NCBI GenBank assembly: GCA_003054665.1
Contig: QAYY01000011.1
Coordinates: 656,654 to 720,653, forward strand
Direction: 5' to 3'
Source: Opitutaceae bacterium EW11
GTDB lineage: Bacteria; Verrucomicrobiota; Verrucomicrobiia; Opitutales; Opitutaceae
DNA length: 64,000 bases
Under the pieces are notes generated by a model. It was not told the origin of the DNA and ran no database searches. It saw only the letters and a list, made by a program, of their open reading frames with translations. A program made the position numbers and the translations under genes. Shown one piece after another: positions 42,742 through 51,607 of the stretch. The first letter of the stretch is position 1. Every line of letters begins with the position of its first letter.

Positions 42742-44070
42742 ATGGTGCAAACGCCTCAGAGCGAAACGTCGGCAAGTCCGTGGTCGTCCGCAGTCAAGCT
42801 GCTCTCTCAGTGGCTCGAAGAGGGGACGCGCGTGGATACGCTGCTCGACTCGCTCCCGCGCAGCATCGCCGGTCAGGACCGTGCGCGAGTCCAGAGCCTT
42901 CTTTTCGGTGCGGTGAGGCATTTCGGACGGATCGAGGCGCATCTCCAGAAACTCGTGGCGCGCCCGCCGCGCGCTCGGCTGCGAGCGATTCTGCTGGTTG
43001 CTGGTTTCGAGGTGTTGGAGGGTGGGGACGAGCACCACCTCGCCCGCGTCGTGCACCACGCGGTCGAGCAGGCGAAGACGCTCGCAAGTCCCGCCGAAGC
43101 CCGCCTGGTCAATGCGGTTGCGCGCAAGCTTGGAGCCGCTCTCGCCGCCGAAACGGAGCCGCCCAAACTCGCCCCGGCGGAAACGCTCGCCGCGTACTAC
43201 TCTCATCCGGAATGGCTCGTCCGCCGCTGGCTGGCGCAGTTCGGCGCCGCGCCCGCACGCTCCCTTCTCGAGTGGAATCAACGCCCGGCGGTGGTCTACG
43301 CGCGCTGGCGTCTGGCGGACCGCGAACCCAGCCCGGCCGAGTTGGAGATCCTCGTTTCCACGTCGTGGAAAGGGTACTACGAGTTGAAGCCCGGGCATTG
43401 GGCGGCAGTGACCAAGTTGATCGAAGAAGGCGTGATCTATCTTCAGGACCCCTCGACACGTCTGGCCATCGAGCTCCTGGCGCCCCGGCGCGGAGAAACG
43501 GTCCTCGACGCTTGCGCCGCTCCGGGCGGAAAGAGCGTGGCGATCGCCGATACGCTACTGGCCGGCGGAGCTCCGGCCGCTGGCGAGCTGGCGGGGCGTA
43601 TCGTCTCCGTGGATCTACCCGGACCGCGCACGGATCGGTTGAAAGAGAACCTGGGCCGAGTGCGCGGCGTGGACGTCGCGCTGGTGCAGGGCGACATCTC
43701 GGAGGGCGTCGGCCTCTTCAAATTGCACTCCCTGCCGACACAGTATTCGGCCGTGCTGATCGATGTGCCGTGCTCGAATACCGGCGTCATGCGCCATCGT
43801 GTGGACGTGAAATGGCGGCTGCAGGAAAACGACCTGGCCAAACACGCGCGGCAACAGCTCGCGCTGCTGCGGTCGGCGTCGCGACTCGTCGCGCCGAAAG
43901 GCCGTCTCGTCTACAGCACGTGCAGCCTCGATGCAGACGAAAACGAACGTGTGGTCGACGCCTTCCTCGCGCACTGGAAAGGCGCCTACAAGCTGGCGCA
44001 TTCCATCGTCGCCCGCCCGTGGGAGACGGGACACGACGGCGCGGCCGCATTTCTGCTCGAGCGTGCGTAG
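42742..44070 (+). CDS. rsmB: 16S rRNA m5C methyltransferase RsmB
   Basis: RsmB (Sun/Fmu) methylates C967 of 16S rRNA in E. coli. This 442-residue protein has the NusB-like N-terminal domain (about 13-135, SAVKLLSQWLEEGTRVDTLL, ARVQSLLFGAVRH, RAILLVAGFEVL) and the methyltransferase domain with motif I DACAAPGGK at 256-264, DVPCSNTGV at 341-349 and YSTCSLDADENE at 391-402; both catalytic Cys (344, 394) are present. The ATG at 42742 precedes the NusB fold; the frame is open upstream without similarity. Divergent from greA with about 240 bases between. It is the second Sun-family gene of the window. Confidence 0.94.
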   Translation: MVQTPQSETSASPWSSAVKLLSQWLEEGTRVDTLLDSLPRSIAGQDRARVQSLLFGAVRHFGRIEAHLQKLVARPPRARLRAILLVAGFEVLEGGDEHHLARVVHHAVEQAKTLASPAEARLVNAVARKLGAALAAETEPPKLAPAETLAAYYSHPEWLVRRWLAQFGAAPARSLLEWNQRPAVVYARWRLADREPSPAELEILVSTSWKGYYELKPGHWAAVTKLIEEGVIYLQDPSTRLAIELLAPRRGETVLDACAAPGGKSVAIADTLLAGGAPAAGELAGRIVSVDLPGPRTDRLKENLGRVRGVDVALVQGDISEGVGLFKLHSLPTQYSAVLIDVPCSNTGVMRHRVDVKWRLQENDLAKHARQQLALLRSASRLVAPKGRLVYSTCSLDADENERVVDAFLAHWKGAYKLAHSIVARPWETGHDGAAAFLLERA

Positions 44071-44274
44071 CTTTCCCGTGCCGCCGCTGAGGGGGCACGA
44101 AGTCGTTGGTAGCTGGAGCCTGGACCTTGGGCGCAGCCGGTTGGCTCGGTTTTCCCGAGCATGCGTCGGTTTGATCGCGCGCCAAAGGGAGGGCGCGCAA
44201 CGCCTCCGCGTTCTTTCAGGCAGGCTGCCGGTTTCTGGCCGCCGAGTTTCTGCTTGCGCGCCGCTGTGGCGCGT

Positions 44275-45459
44275 TCACGGCACCAAGTCGAACGTCGGAA
44301 TGACGACGGGCTTCTCTTTGGCTCCGTCGAGGAAGGTGAAAACCACCTCCGGATTGCGGCGGACGAAGGGGTCGAAGCGCTGCAGCGGCCACTTCGCGAT
44401 CGATTCGCCGTTCACGCGTGTGACGAGATCTCCTTCGACGATTCCCGCTTCGTCGGCCGGAGAGCCCGGCACGACACTCACGACTCGCCAGTACGTCGGG
44501 CCTTTGTCGAACGCGAGCCCGCAGCTTTTGCGCGGGGGCATGGCGATCGGATCGGTATTAGCGCGATAGAACGTCACTCGGTTGTGCCCCTGGTCGAAGG
44601 TGACGGCGAATTGGCGGAGGACATCGCCCCCGAGCGCCGACAGTTGATCGGTGAGATCCGCGATCGGTTTATCGAACCGATAGGCGCCGATGGTCAGCGA
44701 CTCGGCGAGGCGGCCGATCTCCTGAAGGCGATTGCCGAGCAGGGTTCCGATCATCGTTCCCGGGCGGGGAAGCGCCGCGAATTCCAGATCCATGCCGAAA
44801 GGGTTGAGTAGAAGCGGACTGTCGCTGCCGGAGTCGATCAGCACGATGATTCGGCGGTTGCCGACCTGGACCGGAATCAGCGGTGTGCGCTGTTCGTTGT
44901 TGAATCCGATGGTGGAGCCCGGAAACGAGCGCGGCTCGTTCGTCCTCCGCATCATCACCAGGCGGCTGCCCGGATAATCGAGGGTGAAAACGGTTTCGCG
45001 GAAAAGAGGAAAACCGAGCACGCCGTCGATCTTCACGCCCAGATGTGCCGAGATTGCGCTCAGATCGCGGATCAGAGCCTGGACGTTTTCGAAGCGCGCA
45101 TCTCCCAATTCGATGCGGCGAATGGTCACCGCGGGCAGGAGCGTCGAATCGCCCGAAGCCGATTTCACGCGCACGGCCGGTGCGTCGAGCGCCGCCTTTT
45201 CCGTGGCGTAGCGCCGGGCGAACTCCGGCGAAACCAGCGTGACGGAGGAACCCGTGTCGACGAGGAAATGCCAGGGGCCATGCTTGTCCCACTTCCCGTC
45301 GACGGTGAAGTGATTGACGACGATGTTTGCCTGCACGGCGACCTCGGGCGCCCCCAGTCGAGTACGACCGGGCTTCAGGTCATGCCGCGTGATGCAGCCG
45401 GCGACCAGGAAGGAAAAAAGAAGTACGGAAAACCACCGAGTGAACGGCAGCCGGGTCAT
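44275..45459 (-). CDS. Lipoprotein retropepsin-like aspartyl protease with PDZ domain
   Basis: A 394-residue probable lipoprotein (signal and lipobox FLVAGC, Cys 22). Two retropepsin-like lobes follow: the first has FLVDTGSSVTLVS with Asp 68, the second VLIDSGSDSPLLL with Asp 209, and each is followed by the flap and Gly-Phe/Gly-Gly patterns of clan AA proteases (GVLGFPLF, LGGDVLRQF). A PDZ domain occupies about 325-390 (GSPADEAGIVEGDLVTRVNGE). The pair of lobes in one chain suggests a pepsin-like monomer. Cleavage targets are unknown. The ATG at 45459 overlaps the MFS gene's stop (ATGA), so they are coupled. Confidence 0.85.
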   Translation of the reverse strand: MTRLPFTRWFSVLLFSFLVAGCITRHDLKPGRTRLGAPEVAVQANIVVNHFTVDGKWDKHGPWHFLVDTGSSVTLVSPEFARRYATEKAALDAPAVRVKSASGDSTLLPAVTIRRIELGDARFENVQALIRDLSAISAHLGVKIDGVLGFPLFRETVFTLDYPGSRLVMMRRTNEPRSFPGSTIGFNNEQRTPLIPVQVGNRRIIVLIDSGSDSPLLLNPFGMDLEFAALPRPGTMIGTLLGNRLQEIGRLAESLTIGAYRFDKPIADLTDQLSALGGDVLRQFAVTFDQGHNRVTFYRANTDPIAMPPRKSCGLAFDKGPTYWRVVSVVPGSPADEAGIVEGDLVTRVNGESIAKWPLQRFDPFVRRNPEVVFTFLDGAKEKPVVIPTFDLVP

Positions 45460-46796
45460 TTTTGCGGTTTTGGCAGCTGAGCGCCGACGAGAAGCGGCGC
45501 GCACATGAGAATGGCTGCGACTATGTACATCCGTTCGCCGTGGTAACGCCAAAAAACGAGCCCGGCCCAGAGTGGCCCAAGCGCGCGCGCCAGAGAGCCG
45601 AGAGAGCGGTAAATCCCGAGCGCACGACCTTGTTCGCCGGCGCCGCTGTAGAGCGACACGAGGGCGGAGAGCCCGACGTTGGCGAAGCCTGAACCGATGC
45701 CGACAAAGGTGAGCGAGATGTACATCGCCCCCGCCGTGTGCGAAAAGGCCAAGCCGGAGAAACCGAGAGCGATCCAGAAGATGCCGGAAAGAGCGCCCGT
45801 CTTTTCGCCGATTCTCGGCATGATTCGCCGCACCAGAAAGCCCTGGGTGAGAATGGAGATCAAACCGATGAATACGAAGATCGATACCAGTTGGTGCTCG
45901 CTGTAGTGAAGGCGTTCGGCCGCGAGAAAACTGATCGTCGCCTCGAACGCGCCGAAGACGATGGCGAAGAGAAAATACGAAAGGTTGGCCCGGCGGGTGG
46001 CGGCGTTGCCGAGCGTGAGCAGGCCGGCGATAGGATTCCGCGTGCGTTCTTGTCCGGCTTCGGCGCGGTGCTCGGGGTTGAGCGTTTCTCTGAAGCGGGC
46101 CGAGATCCAAACCAGGTTCAGGAGCGAAAAGCCAAACGCGACCAGCGCCACGACGGAAAACGGATTAATGCCCCAGCGCGCCCATTCGGGGGAGGGCTCC
46201 ACCGCACCGATGATTCCGCCGATGGCCGGGCCGGTGATAAAACCAAGACCGAAGGCGGCGCCGACGATGCCCATGCCTTTCGCGCGGTTTTCGCGGGTGG
46301 TGACATCGGCCACCGCCGCGGTTGCGACTGAGAGATTCCCGCTCATCGCTCCGCCGAGGACGCGCGAAACGACGAACAGCCAAAACGAGCCGCTAAACGC
46401 CCAGAGGAGATAACTCAGCGCGTTTCCGGCGACCGTCGCGAGGAGCACGGGCCGGCGACCCAGGCGGTCCGAACGCGCGCCCCAGATCGGCGCGAAGAGA
46501 AACTGAAGAAATCCATAGAGTCCGCTGAGCACGCCGCCAAAAAGAGCTGCGACGAAGAGCTGATTGTCGGCGGTCGCAGGTGTGATCGCGTGGATCTGGT
46601 TGAGTATCCAACCCAGCGGGCCACCGGCTCCAGATTCCTGGCCGAGGTAGTACTGCAGCATCCGAGGCGCCAGCGGAAAGGCCACGGAGAACCCGATCAA
46701 GTCGATGTACAGAGTCAGGAAGATGACTCCAAGCGACAGGGGCTTGGCAGGCGGATTGGAGACGTCGGCAGAAGGAGCGGCGGAATGGGAGCGCAC
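45456..46796 (-). CDS. Major facilitator superfamily transporter (Tet/drug:proton type)
   Basis: A 446-residue transporter with twelve hydrophobic segments. The signature between helices 2 and 3 is FAPIWGARSDRLGRRPVLLA, the standard G-x-x-x-D-R-x-G-R-R pattern, and the end of helix 5 has LGFITGPAIGGIIG, a motif C of drug:proton antiporters. Resembles TetA-like or sugar-efflux MFS members; substrate unknown. The start is proposed as GTG at 46796, giving a ~20-residue cytoplasmic lead before helix 1; the frame is open to 46976. It is followed by the aspartyl protease lipoprotein with a 4-base overlap. Confidence 0.87.
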   Translation of the reverse strand: MRSHSAAPSADVSNPPAKPLSLGVIFLTLYIDLIGFSVAFPLAPRMLQYYLGQESGAGGPLGWILNQIHAITPATADNQLFVAALFGGVLSGLYGFLQFLFAPIWGARSDRLGRRPVLLATVAGNALSYLLWAFSGSFWLFVVSRVLGGAMSGNLSVATAAVADVTTRENRAKGMGIVGAAFGLGFITGPAIGGIIGAVEPSPEWARWGINPFSVVALVAFGFSLLNLVWISARFRETLNPEHRAEAGQERTRNPIAGLLTLGNAATRRANLSYFLFAIVFGAFEATISFLAAERLHYSEHQLVSIFVFIGLISILTQGFLVRRIMPRIGEKTGALSGIFWIALGFSGLAFSHTAGAMYISLTFVGIGSGFANVGLSALVSLYSGAGEQGRALGIYRSLGSLARALGPLWAGLVFWRYHGERMYIVAAILMCAPLLVGAQLPKPQK

Positions 46797-47064
46797 GGTG
46801 AAAGGGGCACAGATATGCGTTCGGGCCGGCCCGCCAAGCGGCAAAGCGAGATTCGGCCGCGCCTCTGAGCAGGGCGCGGAGGATCCCGAGTTTGAAAGTG
46901 GGCGTGGGAGCCATCCATGGCGGGGGACCAGCGCGAGCCAAGAACCCCTGGGAGAAGGCGCTTGCCGACTCCGCATTGCGCCCAGGGGCGAGAGGGAGGG
47001 GGACTCGCAGGCAGTCCGATCCGGTCAGCCCACCCTTCCGTCTTCTCCGCGGCGTGCGTCGCGG

Positions 47065-48723
47065 CTACCAACTCGCGATCGCTTCCAGACGTTTTCGGTA
47101 ACGGGCGCCGACTGCCTTGAGCGAGAAACTTTCTTCGACGGTTGCACGAGCGGCGGCGCCGAGGCGTTCACCCAACGCTCGATCTCGGGCCAGACGCTGC
47201 ATCCATTCTGCAGCGTGGTTCACGTCGGCGTCGGCCCAAACCTGCCCTTTTGCGTAGGGACCGTGATTCTGTTGAAGCGTGACGAGCTGGCAGCGAACCG
47301 GAGCTCCATTGGTCTCGTTGAGGTATTCGGCGGTCGCGGACCAGTTGGTCGCGATCACCGGTTTGCCGAGGTACATGGACTCCGCGAGCGCGAAACCAAA
47401 ACCTTCGCTGCGGTGGAGCGAGACGAAACAATCGCAGGCCATTTCGAGGTCGTAGATCCGCGAGCGCGAAAGCGACTCGGCCACCAGTGTGGTTCCCGGC
47501 AGGTCCGCCACCAGCGCGCGGAGCCGGTCTAGATCGTCTTCGTTGCCTGTCACGCCGTGCACCTTCACGACCAAGGCAGCGTCTCCCCGGGCCAGATTTG
47601 AGCGCCGAAACGCCTCGATCACCGCGCGCGGGTTCTTGCGCTCGGTATAGCTGTTCAGGTCGTAGAGAAAGAGAAACAGGTACTTGTCGGTCGGAAGTCC
47701 GAAGCTCGCTCGCAACTCGGCCACGGAGCGGGTGGGGCGGGCGAATTCCACGGCGTGCGGCATCGTGGTCACGGCCAGCGGCGACTTCGGGGCGAGCGCG
47801 TCGCGGACGAAGTCGGACGGACACCAGATTTCGTGAAAATAATCGAAGTACGGCAGCCAGGCGTCGGGAAACTCCGGCAGCTCCCAAGCCCAATAGCCGA
47901 CGTTGTATTTGTTTTCCCGGAACGCCACGCCGTGGTGGGTATCGATGTCGCGACTGGCCGGCGGATCGAGGTGAAACACATTCACCGGATGTGGATTGGT
48001 GTCCTGGACGAACGCGGCGAAGGAGTGATCGCCGAGGCGCGCTTTGCACGGCAGCTTGAGCGGAACCGCCGCAGCAGGGATGCCGGCAGCGTCGGCGGCT
48101 CGCACCATGCAGCGGGCGGATTCGCCGATGCCAAGATCGGCGGTGAGAAACCCGACCACGTTCATCCCGAGACGCGTGTGTTTGCGGGCGAATGCCGGAG
48201 AGTACGGGGCATGGCGGTTGGAGAAGTCGAATACCACGTCGCCATCCATCTCGACGCGGCAAATACGCATCTGTCGGTTCCGATTCTGTTTTCGGAAACG
48301 CTGCAGACTTTCCGACCAGGGCCACTGGGCGGTGAGGCGTCCGAGCCAGGCCAGAAAGTTCGTGTACGCGACGTTGCGCAGCTCGAAACGAATCAGCGCG
48401 CCGGCTCCGGCAATCTCGGGAGGAATATCGATGGCGACATCCCAGGGCTGCGGCCCCGGGATCGCGACCGTCGCGATGTGCTGGTTTCCCAAATACAGAT
48501 CGAGTTCGGGGATGCCCTCTTCGGAACCTCTCACATCCGGGTGGATGCGCGTTTCGCCGCGGACGACGATTTTTTTCAGGTCGGGCAGGGGCGGAAGCTG
48601 GATCCACGCGTCTTCCCTGATCCAGGCGGAACCTTCCGCAAACTCATCGTAGAACAGGCCCGCGGAACGGGTGGCTCGGCGCACGTAAACGCCCTCGCGT
48701 TGGGCATCAGGCTTCAATGGCAT
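47065..48723 (-). CDS. Glycosyltransferase family 4-like protein
   Basis: A 552-residue GT-B glycosyltransferase. The first ~165 residues form a beta-rich domain with no recognised family. The donor-binding half (about 340-540) has the GT4 pattern: LFLFLYDLNSYTERKNPRAVIEAFRR, VVKVHGVTGNEDDLDRL, SLSRSRIYDLEMACDCFVSLHRSEGFGFALAESMYLGKPVI (key acidic E-x7-E in EGFGFALAE) and ATNWSATAEYL. The middle part holds GFLTADLGIGESARCMVRA, typical for cell-wall or EPS glycosyltransferases. Probably builds a surface polysaccharide or glycolipid. ATG at 48723; it is divergent from the next methyltransferase, 204 bases away. Confidence 0.85.
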   Translation of the reverse strand: MPLKPDAQREGVYVRRATRSAGLFYDEFAEGSAWIREDAWIQLPPLPDLKKIVVRGETRIHPDVRGSEEGIPELDLYLGNQHIATVAIPGPQPWDVAIDIPPEIAGAGALIRFELRNVAYTNFLAWLGRLTAQWPWSESLQRFRKQNRNRQMRICRVEMDGDVVFDFSNRHAPYSPAFARKHTRLGMNVVGFLTADLGIGESARCMVRAADAAGIPAAAVPLKLPCKARLGDHSFAAFVQDTNPHPVNVFHLDPPASRDIDTHHGVAFRENKYNVGYWAWELPEFPDAWLPYFDYFHEIWCPSDFVRDALAPKSPLAVTTMPHAVEFARPTRSVAELRASFGLPTDKYLFLFLYDLNSYTERKNPRAVIEAFRRSNLARGDAALVVKVHGVTGNEDDLDRLRALVADLPGTTLVAESLSRSRIYDLEMACDCFVSLHRSEGFGFALAESMYLGKPVIATNWSATAEYLNETNGAPVRCQLVTLQQNHGPYAKGQVWADADVNHAAEWMQRLARDRALGERLGAAARATVEESFSLKAVGARYRKRLEAIASW

Positions 48724-48927
48724 CGTCGAGGATCAAGGGCCGGATGGAAGCCGCCCGATCCGGCGTTGGCAAGTCAGGCTCGCCTGCAACGCGGAGATTG
48801 CCGCGAGGGCGGGCGCGACGGTGCGGAATGCACCGCGGCCCCGACTCCGGTCCCAGGGGACTTCGCCGAGATCACCGTATTTCCGTCTTCCCAACGGCCG
48901 AGTTCTCCACTCCATGTTCTGCGCAGC

Positions 48928-49659
48928 ATGGAGCCCGATGAATACATGAAGCTGGCGGAGGTGGAGGACCGGATGTGGTACTTCCGCTGCCTTCACGGAC
49001 GCATGCGGGACGCCGTGCGACTCGCACTCGGCGCTCGAGATCGCGTGGAGCTTCTCGATGCGGGGTGCGGCACGGGCGGGCTGCTCAAACGGCTCCGATC
49101 CGTCGAGCCGAGCTGGCGCGGTCAAGGCGTCGATCTGGAATTGCTTGCGTGCGAGATCGCCCGGCAGCGGGGAAACGCGGTGACCCAGGGATCGATCACG
49201 GAGCTTCCGTTTACCGACGCTTCCTTCGACGCGATCACGTGCGCCGACGTTTTGTACCACATTTCGGAACACGACGTGGCGCTTCGTGAGTTTCACCGTT
49301 GCCTCAAGCCGGGCGGTGTTCTGGCGGTGAACGTGCCCGCGTATCGCTGGCTCTGGTCGTACCACGACGAGCGTGTCCATTCGAAGCACCGGTTTGTGCG
49401 CGGGGAGGTGCTTTCGCTCCTGCGGCAAGCCGGGTTTGCGCCGGTCACGAGCACCTACTGGAACACCCTGCCGTTCCCGCTGATCGTCGTGCGCCGGAAG
49501 ATTCTCCCGCCCAAGGATGCCGCCAGCGACGTGAAGCTGTATTCACCGGCGATCGAGGCGCTCTTCGATGGATGCATGGCTCTCGAGCGCGGCTGGAACC
49601 GGCTCGGACTTCCGCTGCCGTTCGGTTCGTCCGTATTCGCCGTTGCCCGGAAGCCCTAG
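48928..49659 (+). CDS. SAM-dependent methyltransferase (UbiE/Tam-like)
   Basis: A 243-residue class I methyltransferase with motif I LLDAGCGTGG at 42-51, the acidic end of strand 2 in GQGVDLELL, motif II LPFTDASFDAITCADVLYHI and post-motif CLKPGGVLAVNVPAYRWLWS. The start MEPDEYMKLAEVEDRMWYFRCLH and the phrase WSYHDERVHSKHRF are common in small methyltransferases found beside glycosyltransferases in polysaccharide clusters, which fits its neighbour. The methyl acceptor is not known. The ATG at 48928 is preferred; no Shine-Dalgarno-like sequence was seen. Confidence 0.85.
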   Translation: MEPDEYMKLAEVEDRMWYFRCLHGRMRDAVRLALGARDRVELLDAGCGTGGLLKRLRSVEPSWRGQGVDLELLACEIARQRGNAVTQGSITELPFTDASFDAITCADVLYHISEHDVALREFHRCLKPGGVLAVNVPAYRWLWSYHDERVHSKHRFVRGEVLSLLRQAGFAPVTSTYWNTLPFPLIVVRRKILPPKDAASDVKLYSPAIEALFDGCMALERGWNRLGLPLPFGSSVFAVARKP

Positions 49660-50030
49660 CGCCTGGCCTGTTTTCTTCGGTACGTGACGAGATAGCGCCC
49701 TGAGCCGGGCCCCGAGACGAACTCGGCGGGCCGGACGCCGTTCAGACCATAACACACCCGCAGACGGTCGCCGCGGAGCTGGACGATGGCGGGGATCTCG
49801 CGTCCGGCATTGGTGCCGCGGATACCGCGAAGGGTGAGCATTATCTGGGCGGGCTCGACCGTCACCGAGTAGTCGCCCTCGTCGGACGTCTGTCCACCAA
49901 ACTGCACGCGATAGCGGCCGGATTGGAGACGAAACTCCATTTTGCTCATCGCCATTTCAGGGGCGAGCACGCCTTCGAGTTCGGCGCGGAGCGGTTGCCA
50001 GGTGCCTTCGATTTCGAGTGAAGCTTCCAT
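49656..50030 (-). CDS. TIGR03067-type domain protein of unknown function
   Basis: A 124-residue soluble protein whose layout matches the TIGR03067 family described mostly from planctomycetes: IEGTWQPLRAELEGVLAP at the start, RLQSGRYRVQFGGQTSDEGDYSVTV in the middle, and the ending RGDRLRVCYGLNGVRPAEF followed by GSGRYLVTYRRK. The W near the start and the C-Y with R-P-x-x-F near the end are the family hallmarks. No signal peptide. Its gene begins two bases from the rmuC stop, so they share an operon. It overlaps the 3' end of the convergent methyltransferase gene by four bases. No function is known for the family. Confidence 0.75.
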   Translation of the reverse strand: MEASLEIEGTWQPLRAELEGVLAPEMAMSKMEFRLQSGRYRVQFGGQTSDEGDYSVTVEPAQIMLTLRGIRGTNAGREIPAIVQLRGDRLRVCYGLNGVRPAEFVSGPGSGRYLVTYRRKQARR

Positions 50031-50032
50031 CG

Positions 50033-51349
50033 TTAGTTTTGTTTCGCCACCTCTCGAACACCGGATTCGACGGAGCCCGGAGAGCCGAGATCTTTCGTGC
50101 CCTTGGCGCCAAGCTCGGCGAACTTTCGCGCGCCGGGGAGCAGGCTGGTTTCGAAGGACCCCACGGCGGCGTTGTAGCCCTTCACAGCGGCCTCCAGTCC
50201 GCGCCCGACCTTCTCCAGGTTGTCGGCGAACGTCGTCACGCGATCGTACAGCTGGCGCCCGAGATTGCTGATCTCCTCCGCGTTTTGGGAGACGGCTTCC
50301 TGGCGCCAGCCGTAGGCGGCGGCTTTCAGGAGAGCGATGAGCGTGGTGGGCGTGGCGAGGAGAACCTTTTTGGCGATCGCGCGCTCGAGCAGGGTGCTGT
50401 CGGTCTGCAGGGCGGCGGAGAGAAAGTGATCGCCGGGGACAAAAAGCACGACGAACTCCGGCGCGGGCTGAAACTGCTCCCAGTAGCTCTTCGCCCCAAG
50501 GGCGTCGATATGGCCCCGGATCTTCTGCGCGTGTTCGGCGAGTTTCGCCGCTTGGGCGGCGGTATCCACCGTTTCGATCGCTTCGCGGTACGATTGAACC
50601 GGCGATTTAGCGTCGACCACGATGCGCTGACCTCCGGGAAGCCGCACGACGAGATCGGCTCGGAGCGCCCCGCTGGTCTCCTGCTCGGTAAAATCGCAAT
50701 ACGGCACCATGTCGGCCAACTCCACGACGCGGCGCAACTGAAGCTCTCCCCAGCTGCCAGCATAGCTTGTGGAGCGGAGCGCGGTGGAGAGTTTGGCGGC
50801 TTCGCTTTGGAGCAGCAGCTGGGCGGTGTTGAGCGACTTCAGCTGCTCGGAAAGAGCGCCGTAGGCGTGCTGACGTTTCTCCTCGATCTCGACGATCTTC
50901 CTGTCCACCCGCTCGAGCGATTCTTTCAGCGGCTTCACGAGAGCATCGATCGCCTGCTGGCGGGCGGAGAGATCGCCCTCGGCGCGCGTCTGGAATTGAG
51001 CGAGCGTGCTGCGGGCGAGCTCGAGAAACGCGGCGTTGTTGTTTTTCAACGCATCGGCGGAGAGAGCTTTGAATTCGTTGCTCAGCCGCTCATGCGCCTC
51101 GTTGAGCGCCCTGATCTTTTCCGCGGACGCAGCGCGCTCGGCGGAGAGGCTGGCCTGGGCGGCGGAAAGCTCGGCTTCGGCGCGGGATGCCTGGGAGCGG
51201 GCGGCTTCGAGTTCGGATGAGAGCCGAGCGACGGAGACCTCTGCGCCGCGGAGTCGCTCGTTGGCCACACCCTGGGCCCGCGTGGCATAGAGCCAAGTGA
51301 GCGCGGCAGCCAACGCGGCGGCAGCGATGACGAGAACCGTGGTGAGCAC
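50033..51349 (-). CDS. rmuC: DNA recombination protein RmuC
   Basis: RmuC is a membrane-anchored predicted nuclease that limits recombination at inverted repeats. The 438 residues comprise an N-terminal helix (about 3-21), a long Ala/Glu-rich coiled coil (22-190) and a restriction-endonuclease-like C-terminal domain with GSWGELQLRRVVELADMVPYCDF, RADLVVRLPGGQRIVVDAKSPV (the D...DAK catalytic pattern), FVPGDHFLSAALQ and LATPTTLIALLKAAAYGWRQE, all diagnostic. The start is GTG at 51349. It sits upstream of the TIGR03067 gene with two bases between. Confidence 0.93.
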   Translation of the reverse strand: MLTTVLVIAAAALAAALTWLYATRAQGVANERLRGAEVSVARLSSELEAARSQASRAEAELSAAQASLSAERAASAEKIRALNEAHERLSNEFKALSADALKNNNAAFLELARSTLAQFQTRAEGDLSARQQAIDALVKPLKESLERVDRKIVEIEEKRQHAYGALSEQLKSLNTAQLLLQSEAAKLSTALRSTSYAGSWGELQLRRVVELADMVPYCDFTEQETSGALRADLVVRLPGGQRIVVDAKSPVQSYREAIETVDTAAQAAKLAEHAQKIRGHIDALGAKSYWEQFQPAPEFVVLFVPGDHFLSAALQTDSTLLERAIAKKVLLATPTTLIALLKAAAYGWRQEAVSQNAEEISNLGRQLYDRVTTFADNLEKVGRGLEAAVKGYNAAVGSFETSLLPGARKFAELGAKGTKDLGSPGSVESGVREVAKQN

Positions 51350-51367
51350 GACGTGGAATTAGGAGCG

Positions 51368-51405
51368 GACCCGGAGAAGTTGGAAGTGGGAAATGGGATC
51401 TCGGG
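51368..51405 (+). repeat. Dispersed repeat CGGAGAAGTTGGAA type, copy 3
   Basis: Contains the 14-mer CGGAGAAGTTGGAA at 51372-51385, identical to 28035-28048 and to the inverted 28232-28245. It is in the rmuC-galM gap. Confidence 0.7.
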
Positions 51406-51553
51406 TCCGCCGGCGGCACGGCGACGTGCGAGCCGCCCCGCGGGTGTTGCTTTCCGGGGTGTGGCTGTTCTGGGACCAAGCCAAGAGATGCGGGCGGGAT
51501 TGCCCACGATCCCAGCGACGGTGCTGAGCGGAACGGATCCAATTTCTCAGTGC

Positions 51554-51583
51554 AAAAAAAGGCCGCCGGACATACCGGCGGCC
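51554..51583 (-). terminator. Rho-independent terminator of galM
   Basis: On the minus strand GGCCGCCGG (51583-51575) pairs with CCGGCGGCC (51569-51561) over TATGT, followed by TTTTTTT at 51560-51554. It lies 25 bases past the galM stop. Confidence 0.94.
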
Positions 51584-51607
51584 TCGGGAGAATCAATCAG
51601 TTCGTAT

